Shown here one piece after another: positions 60,517 to 64,000 of a stretch of 64,000 nucleotides of DNA. Below the pieces are notes generated by a model. That model did no database searches. It was given only the letters and a program-made list of their open reading frames with translations, and was not told the DNA's origin. Numbering within the stretch: position 1 is the first letter of the stretch; each line of letters starts with the position of its first letter. The DNA comes from Runella defluvii (GTDB lineage: Bacteria > Bacteroidota > Bacteroidia > Cytophagales > Spirosomataceae): the NCBI RefSeq assembly GCF_014195535.1, contig NZ_JACIBY010000003.1:594347-658346 (forward strand), given 5' to 3'. A program made the translations under genes and the position numbers.

Positions 60517-60521
60517 AGGCG

Positions 60522-61271
60522 CTATTGAAGATGTTTCACCAACTCTTCTTTTCCAATGTAACCCACATTTTTCCAAACCATTGTTTTGTTTTTAAAAACA
60601 AGCACGGTAGGAAGTTCCTCGATGCTAAGCTGAGAGGATAATTCGGCACTGTCGTCGGCATTGATGCGCACTACTTCTACTTTATCACCCATTTCGGTTT
60701 TAATTTCCTCTAAATAAGGGGCCATTTTTTTGCAAGGTGCACACCAATCGGCATAAAAATCAATCAAAACTAACTTTGGCGAATTAAGTGCTGCATCAAA
60801 TTGGTCGCGGTTCATGCCCGCAGGCTTGGCTACACTTACGTTGGCCGTGGTTTCGGGTAGTTGTGCCGCACGCCAGGCCATCATTCCATTTTCCATTTCG
60901 AGGACGTTTTTAAAGCCAAAACTGCGCATTTTTTCGGCGGCAGCAGCACTGCGAGCACCACTCAAACAATACACCAAAATGGGTTTATCGCGCTCAAAAC
61001 CATCAATTTTATTTTCAAAACTATTGGAATTCCAGTCAATGTTATGAGCGTTTTCGAGGTGCCCTTGGGCGTATTCGTCGGGCGTTCGGACATCCACTAT
61101 TGTCAATTTAGGGTTGTCTTTGATTTTTTTGTGGACTTCTGCGGCAGAAATTGCCCCATTTTCATTGGCTGTTGACGTCGAATTGGTTGACGCCTGTTCG
61201 TTGGATTGTGTTCCACAGGCACTAAGAATACCTGTTAGAAAAATTGCGAGAATGAGTGTGTATTTATTCAT
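60522..61271 (-). CDS. Rhodanese-thioredoxin fusion lipoprotein
   Basis: Protein of 249 residues from the ATG at 61271, with lipobox Cys19 (GILSAC). Residues about 40-135 form a rhodanese domain with active Cys102 in YCLSGAR; residues about 150-249 form a thioredoxin domain with the WCAPC motif (Trp176, Cys177, Cys180) and the cis-Pro segment EELPTVLVF. The exported fusion may move sulfane sulfur and electrons in the periplasm. The gene follows the OsmC-like gene by 13 bases, both in the same direction. The start was chosen for the signal peptide; eight upstream codons are leader. Confidence 0.9.
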   Translation of the reverse strand: MNKYTLILAIFLTGILSACGTQSNEQASTNSTSTANENGAISAAEVHKKIKDNPKLTIVDVRTPDEYAQGHLENAHNIDWNSNSFENKIDGFERDKPILVYCLSGARSAAAAEKMRSFGFKNVLEMENGMMAWRAAQLPETTANVSVAKPAGMNRDQFDAALNSPKLVLIDFYADWCAPCKKMAPYLEEIKTEMGDKVEVVRINADDSAELSSQLSIEELPTVLVFKNKTMVWKNVGYIGKEELVKHLQ

Positions 61272-61284
61272 TACTTTTTGAAAA

Positions 61285-61740
61285 TTATGCAACAACCTCT
61301 TCGGTCATTAGTTCGATTTCGGGTTGAAAGATAATACGAGATTTAACAGAATTGCTAATCAAACAAGCTGCTTCTGATTTTTGAAGCACTTTGAGAGCGC
61401 GCTCGCGTTGATCTTCTGAAAAAATACCCAACGAAGGCATAAGGGTAATCTCGCTAATCATGTATTTCCCATCAACTACTTCCAATTTCCCAACGGCTTT
61501 GGAAGAAAAGGAAGCATAAGAAAGCTTTGAATTTTCGGCAATGGCCAAAAAAGTTGTCATCAAACAACTGTTCACAGCAGCTACTAACAGGTGTTCGGGC
61601 GACCAAATCCCTGCCATGCCTTTGGGAAATTCGGGAGGAGTCGCTACTTCAATTTGCTCGTTCAAAACGCTTGAACTCATGATACCTTTGCGGTCGTTTT
61701 CCCAACGAACCGTTACGTCATAAAAATGTTCTTGTGCCAT
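61285..61740 (-). CDS. OsmC-family peroxiredoxin-like protein
   Basis: Protein of 151 residues with the two redox cysteines of the OsmC/Ohr family: Cys59 in AAVNSCLMTTF and Cys126 in SEAACLISNSV. The family reduces organic hydroperoxides with thiols. It heads a two-gene unit with the rhodanese-thioredoxin lipoprotein, although the latter is exported and this protein is cytoplasmic. A CATCTTTG sequence at 61771-61778 (minus strand) resembles a -7 box with one mismatch. Confidence 0.88.
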   Translation of the reverse strand: MAQEHFYDVTVRWENDRKGIMSSSVLNEQIEVATPPEFPKGMAGIWSPEHLLVAAVNSCLMTTFLAIAENSKLSYASFSSKAVGKLEVVDGKYMISEITLMPSLGIFSEDQRERALKVLQKSEAACLISNSVKSRIIFQPEIELMTEEVVA

Positions 61741-61823
61741 AATTTTGGTGTTTTAATCCTAATGGTGGCACAAAGATGAACGCAAAAACAAAGCTAGTCA
61801 GCGACATTTGTCACATAAAACAA

Positions 61824-61856
61824 AGACCTTCCAAGTTTTAGAAACTTGGAAGGTCT
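61824..61856 (-). terminator. Hairpin terminator of the class V aminotransferase-like gene
   Basis: Perfect 15-bp stem (plus-strand arms AGACCTTCCAAGTTT and AAACTTGGAAGGTCT) with a three-base loop; on the minus strand it runs into TTGTTTTATG. The stem sequence is nearly the one repeated five times at 53.0-53.3 kb. Confidence 0.8.
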
Positions 61857-61878
61857 AGTACTCAGAAACAGAAATCTT

Positions 61879-63186
61879 CTATCCCGTTTTTTTACGTGCT
61901 GCCGACGCTATATCGTCAAGGGCATGAACCAGTCGATCGAGGTCTTTGGGGGTGTGATACACGTGCGGTGTTACCCGAACCCCTTTGATGTTTTCCCACT
62001 CAATACCCGTCGTATGAATCTTGAATTTGTTATAAAGTTGCCCGTCTAATTCCGACGTTTTAAGCCCATCAACCGACACCAAGGCGATAGCGCAGGCGTA
62101 TTTTGGATTGGGCGAAGTGTGTATTTTTACGCCAGGGATTTGACGCGCTTTATCCGTCCAATACCGCTGTAAATAGTGCGCACGGGCTTGCTTTCTGGCC
62201 GTCCCGATAGAAAGTTGAAAGTCAGCAGCTGAACCAATTGCCATTTCGGAGGCAAACGACCGCGTGCCTAAACTTTCAAATTTGCGAATATCGGGGCCAT
62301 CAGGCTCGTTGTTGGAAAGCAAGGCCCAGACCTTAGAAATTTTATCTTTTTTGACGTACATCATTCCGCTACCAAAAGGCGCACACAGCCATTTGTGAAG
62401 GCTGGTCGCGTAATAATCGCAGCCCAAATCAGGAATTTTAAAATCTAACAAAGCAAACGTATGTGCCCCATCGGCAATGACCTCGATGCCACGTTTGTGG
62501 GCTTCATCGGCAATTTTACGAACGGGCTGAATTTGGCCTACCCAGTTAATCATGTGCGTAATGTGTACCACCTTGGTTTTGGACGTAAACGCACTGACAA
62601 ATTTATCGACAAAATAGGCGTCGTTTTCTTGGGGCAAATCGAGGTTAATCCAGACCAACTTAATGCCGTCACGCTTTTCGCGCTGTTTCCAAGCATTAAT
62701 CATATTGGGATAGTCTTGTTTGGTCAACACAACTTCGTCGCCAGGTTTTAAATCAAGTCCAAAAATGACCGTGTTTAAACCTTCGGTGGCATTGCGGTTG
62801 ATGGCAATTTCTTCGGCGTCGCAACCCGCCAAATCGGCAAGTTTGCTGCGGAGCGCTTCACGGCCTTGGTCTAAAATTCGCCACATGTAGTAGCTTGGGG
62901 CTTCGTTGCAGTATTGGTAAAACCGAATGTGGGCATCCTGAACCGAACGAGGCTGCGGACAAACGCCGCCGTTGTTGAGGTTAAGCAAATTAGGCGAAAC
63001 GGTATATTCGGTTTTGACCCAAGCCCAAAAGTCTTCATTCTGAGCGGCTTCTACGGGCGACAAATGCCCGATTTGGCGATTGAGGGTTTCAAAGTTGTTC
63101 GCTTCGGCAGATGTAAGAAAAGGAGGAAGACTGAGCGCACCTGCGGTAGCACCAAGCGAGCCCAAAAATTGACGACGGTTAAACAT
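61879..63186 (-). CDS. Class V aminotransferase-like PLP enzyme, Tat-exported
   Basis: Protein of 435 residues with a twin-arginine leader (MFNRRQFLGSLGATAGALSL), so it should be exported folded with its cofactor. It has the cysteine desulfurase/isopenicillin N epimerase fold: NLNNGGVCPQP near the start, INRNATEGLNTVIFGL, ADGAHTFALLDF (Asp binding the pyridine N) and the Schiff-base Lys265 in SLHKWLCAPFG. Members include isopenicillin N epimerase-like proteins; substrate is unknown. Confidence 0.88.
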   Translation of the reverse strand: MFNRRQFLGSLGATAGALSLPPFLTSAEANNFETLNRQIGHLSPVEAAQNEDFWAWVKTEYTVSPNLLNLNNGGVCPQPRSVQDAHIRFYQYCNEAPSYYMWRILDQGREALRSKLADLAGCDAEEIAINRNATEGLNTVIFGLDLKPGDEVVLTKQDYPNMINAWKQREKRDGIKLVWINLDLPQENDAYFVDKFVSAFTSKTKVVHITHMINWVGQIQPVRKIADEAHKRGIEVIADGAHTFALLDFKIPDLGCDYYATSLHKWLCAPFGSGMMYVKKDKISKVWALLSNNEPDGPDIRKFESLGTRSFASEMAIGSAADFQLSIGTARKQARAHYLQRYWTDKARQIPGVKIHTSPNPKYACAIALVSVDGLKTSELDGQLYNKFKIHTTGIEWENIKGVRVTPHVYHTPKDLDRLVHALDDIASAARKKTG

Positions 63187-63347
63187 TCGATTGTGAGTTT
63201 TTGAAATGTAATGCGGCTTACAATACTACAAAAAACTGATTAAAAAGGCTACTGAAATCGGGTTAAAAAACAATAGAAAATACCTCAGTAGAATGCCCGT
63301 TAAATAAATGCTTTGGCAAACTATGCGATAAACGGTATATGATTTTC

Positions 63348-63355
63348 TATATTTG
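63348..63355 (+). promoter_or_regulatory. -7 promoter box of the small lipoprotein gene
   Basis: TATATTTG, an exact TAnnTTTG match, 56 bases before the ATG at 63412. Confidence 0.4.
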
Positions 63356-63411
63356 TGACTAGATTTATATCCGTTTAACCATTACTAATCATCTAACATC
63401 TCTACTCATTT

Positions 63412-63864
63412 ATGAAACAGCTTCGTTTAACATCTGCACTTTTGGTACTTTTAATGGCTTTTGTCATTACCTCATGTAGCAAAAAAGACGAACCAGAACC
63501 TTCGATGGGCGACCAAGTCGCTGGCACATATACCCTCACCAAAGTTACGGTTAGTGGGTTTACTGCCGATATGCCGTTTACCAATCCTACCACGGGAGTT
63601 ACGCTTTCTGGAAAGATTGTGGCAACAAAAGTAGCTGACGACAAAGCAACGGCTATACTTACCCTTACCGATAAAGATAAGACGGGTAAAGTTACTGACG
63701 ATGTATCTAATTTGGGTGAAGTAACCCTCAAAAAAGCAGCTACGGGCGAAATTGAAGCCTACAGCGGTACTATAAAAGTAGCTACTTATACTGGTGGATT
63801 GCTCACTATTTCGGCGGTTGATGCTGATTTAGGCCCCATCTCTTTTGTTGGGAAGAAAAACTAA
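63412..63864 (+). CDS. Small lipoprotein of unknown function
   Basis: Protein of 150 residues with a lipoprotein signal and lipobox Cys22 (FVITSC). The mature part is beta-rich with alternating Thr/Val/Lys (GTYTLTKVTVSGF, ATAILTLTDKDKTGK, GLLTISAVDADLG), like small lipocalin-type or Ig-like lipoproteins of Bacteroidetes. I do not recognise a specific family. Confidence 0.75.
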   Translation: MKQLRLTSALLVLLMAFVITSCSKKDEPEPSMGDQVAGTYTLTKVTVSGFTADMPFTNPTTGVTLSGKIVATKVADDKATAILTLTDKDKTGKVTDDVSNLGEVTLKKAATGEIEAYSGTIKVATYTGGLLTISAVDADLGPISFVGKKN

Positions 63865-63914
63865 TTTCCTATACTCAGCGGTTCTAGTGCTGTTGGTTGC
63901 TTAACCCTATGGTA

Positions 63915-63948
63915 ACCCCATAACTTGTTGATTTGGGGTGGTATTTTT
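63915..63948 (+). terminator. Possible terminator after the small lipoprotein gene
   Basis: ACCCCA and TGGGGT arms (63915-63920 and 63934-63939) with a 13-base loop, then GGTATTTTTGA. A short stem, so moderate support. Confidence 0.45.
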
Positions 63949-64000
63949 GAGGGCGAACCCCTCAACGATAGCTTTGAATCTAACTAAACCATGAATCATG

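Noticed and set aside
1..64000. tRNA, rRNA, insertion sequences, integrases and phage genes.
   Set aside because: I looked for tRNA-like cloverleafs, transposase motifs and direct-repeat-flanked inserts and found none I could support.

Overview
The window looks like a chromosomal segment of a Bacteroidota bacterium, most likely Cytophagales (Runella/Dyadobacter/Spirosoma type). The evidence is several TonB-dependent or outer-membrane barrel proteins with an N-terminal carboxypeptidase-like domain, many Cys-lipoproteins, DUF5686, HmuY, BtuG-like and PVC-type cytochrome proteins, few Shine-Dalgarno sequences, and Bacteroidetes -7 promoter boxes (TAnnTTTG) before many genes. I see no rRNA, tRNA, transposase, phage gene or CRISPR array. 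Gene density is that of an ordinary chromosome.

Layout. 0-2.7 kb: an MBOAT acyltransferase and a dTDP-4-dehydrorhamnose reductase-like enzyme (cell-surface polysaccharide). 2.7-8.7 kb: an outer-membrane barrel with a glycine-rich loop, a Tat-exported TIM-barrel isomerase, a GNAT and an M24 peptidase. 8.7-13.4 kb, minus strand: an RND/MMPL transporter, an M28-PDZ peptidase with an odd in-frame upstream extension, and peptide deformylase. 13.4-18.0 kb: a threefold 130-bp repeat, a PVC-type cytochrome c protein, a heptanucleotide repeat and a Gfo/Idh/MocA oxidoreductase. 18.3-20.9 kb: metE behind a cobalamin riboswitch. 21-25 kb: a LOV-like PAS protein without the photoactive Cys, a hemerythrin protein and malic enzyme. 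25-29.7 kb: a parvulin lipoprotein, a SurA-like chaperone and a MoxR ATPase in one minus-strand operon. 29.8-31.2 kb: truA and a MobA-like nucleotidyltransferase.

31.2-45.1 kb is the most coherent region, a metal and tetrapyrrole acquisition island. It holds fur with two Fur-like boxes straddling its own promoter, a lipoprotein of the CbiX/CbiK chelatase family, a small PepSY-TM protein, a heme-receptor-like TonB protein with FRSP/NTNL motifs, a HmuY-family lipoprotein, a siderophore-type TonB receptor, a PepSY reductase-like protein, a two-gene unit (CxxC protein plus degenerate HMA protein) with its own Fur-like box, and a cobalamin riboswitch driving a BtuB-like receptor and a BtuG-like propeller lipoprotein. 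The working model is that heme is captured by HmuY, imported by the receptor, and handled in the periplasm by the chelatase-like lipoprotein and PepSY proteins. B12 separately controls its own uptake (btuB-btuG) and the B12-independent MetE.

45.2-64 kb holds unrelated units: a propeller plus alpha/alpha-barrel protein, a thioredoxin-reductase-like flavoprotein with an operator over its promoter, another TonB-family barrel, a TraB/GumN protein, a DUF1080-like protein divergent from a one-protein HTH-TM-LamG regulator, an overlapping HipA-kinase/DUF3037 pair, a DUF5686 barrel, an OsmC plus rhodanese-thioredoxin operon, and a Tat-exported class V aminotransferase-like enzyme. Intergenic gaps carry an unusual abundance of small perfect hairpins, many with a TGAG/CTCA tetraloop and differing stems.
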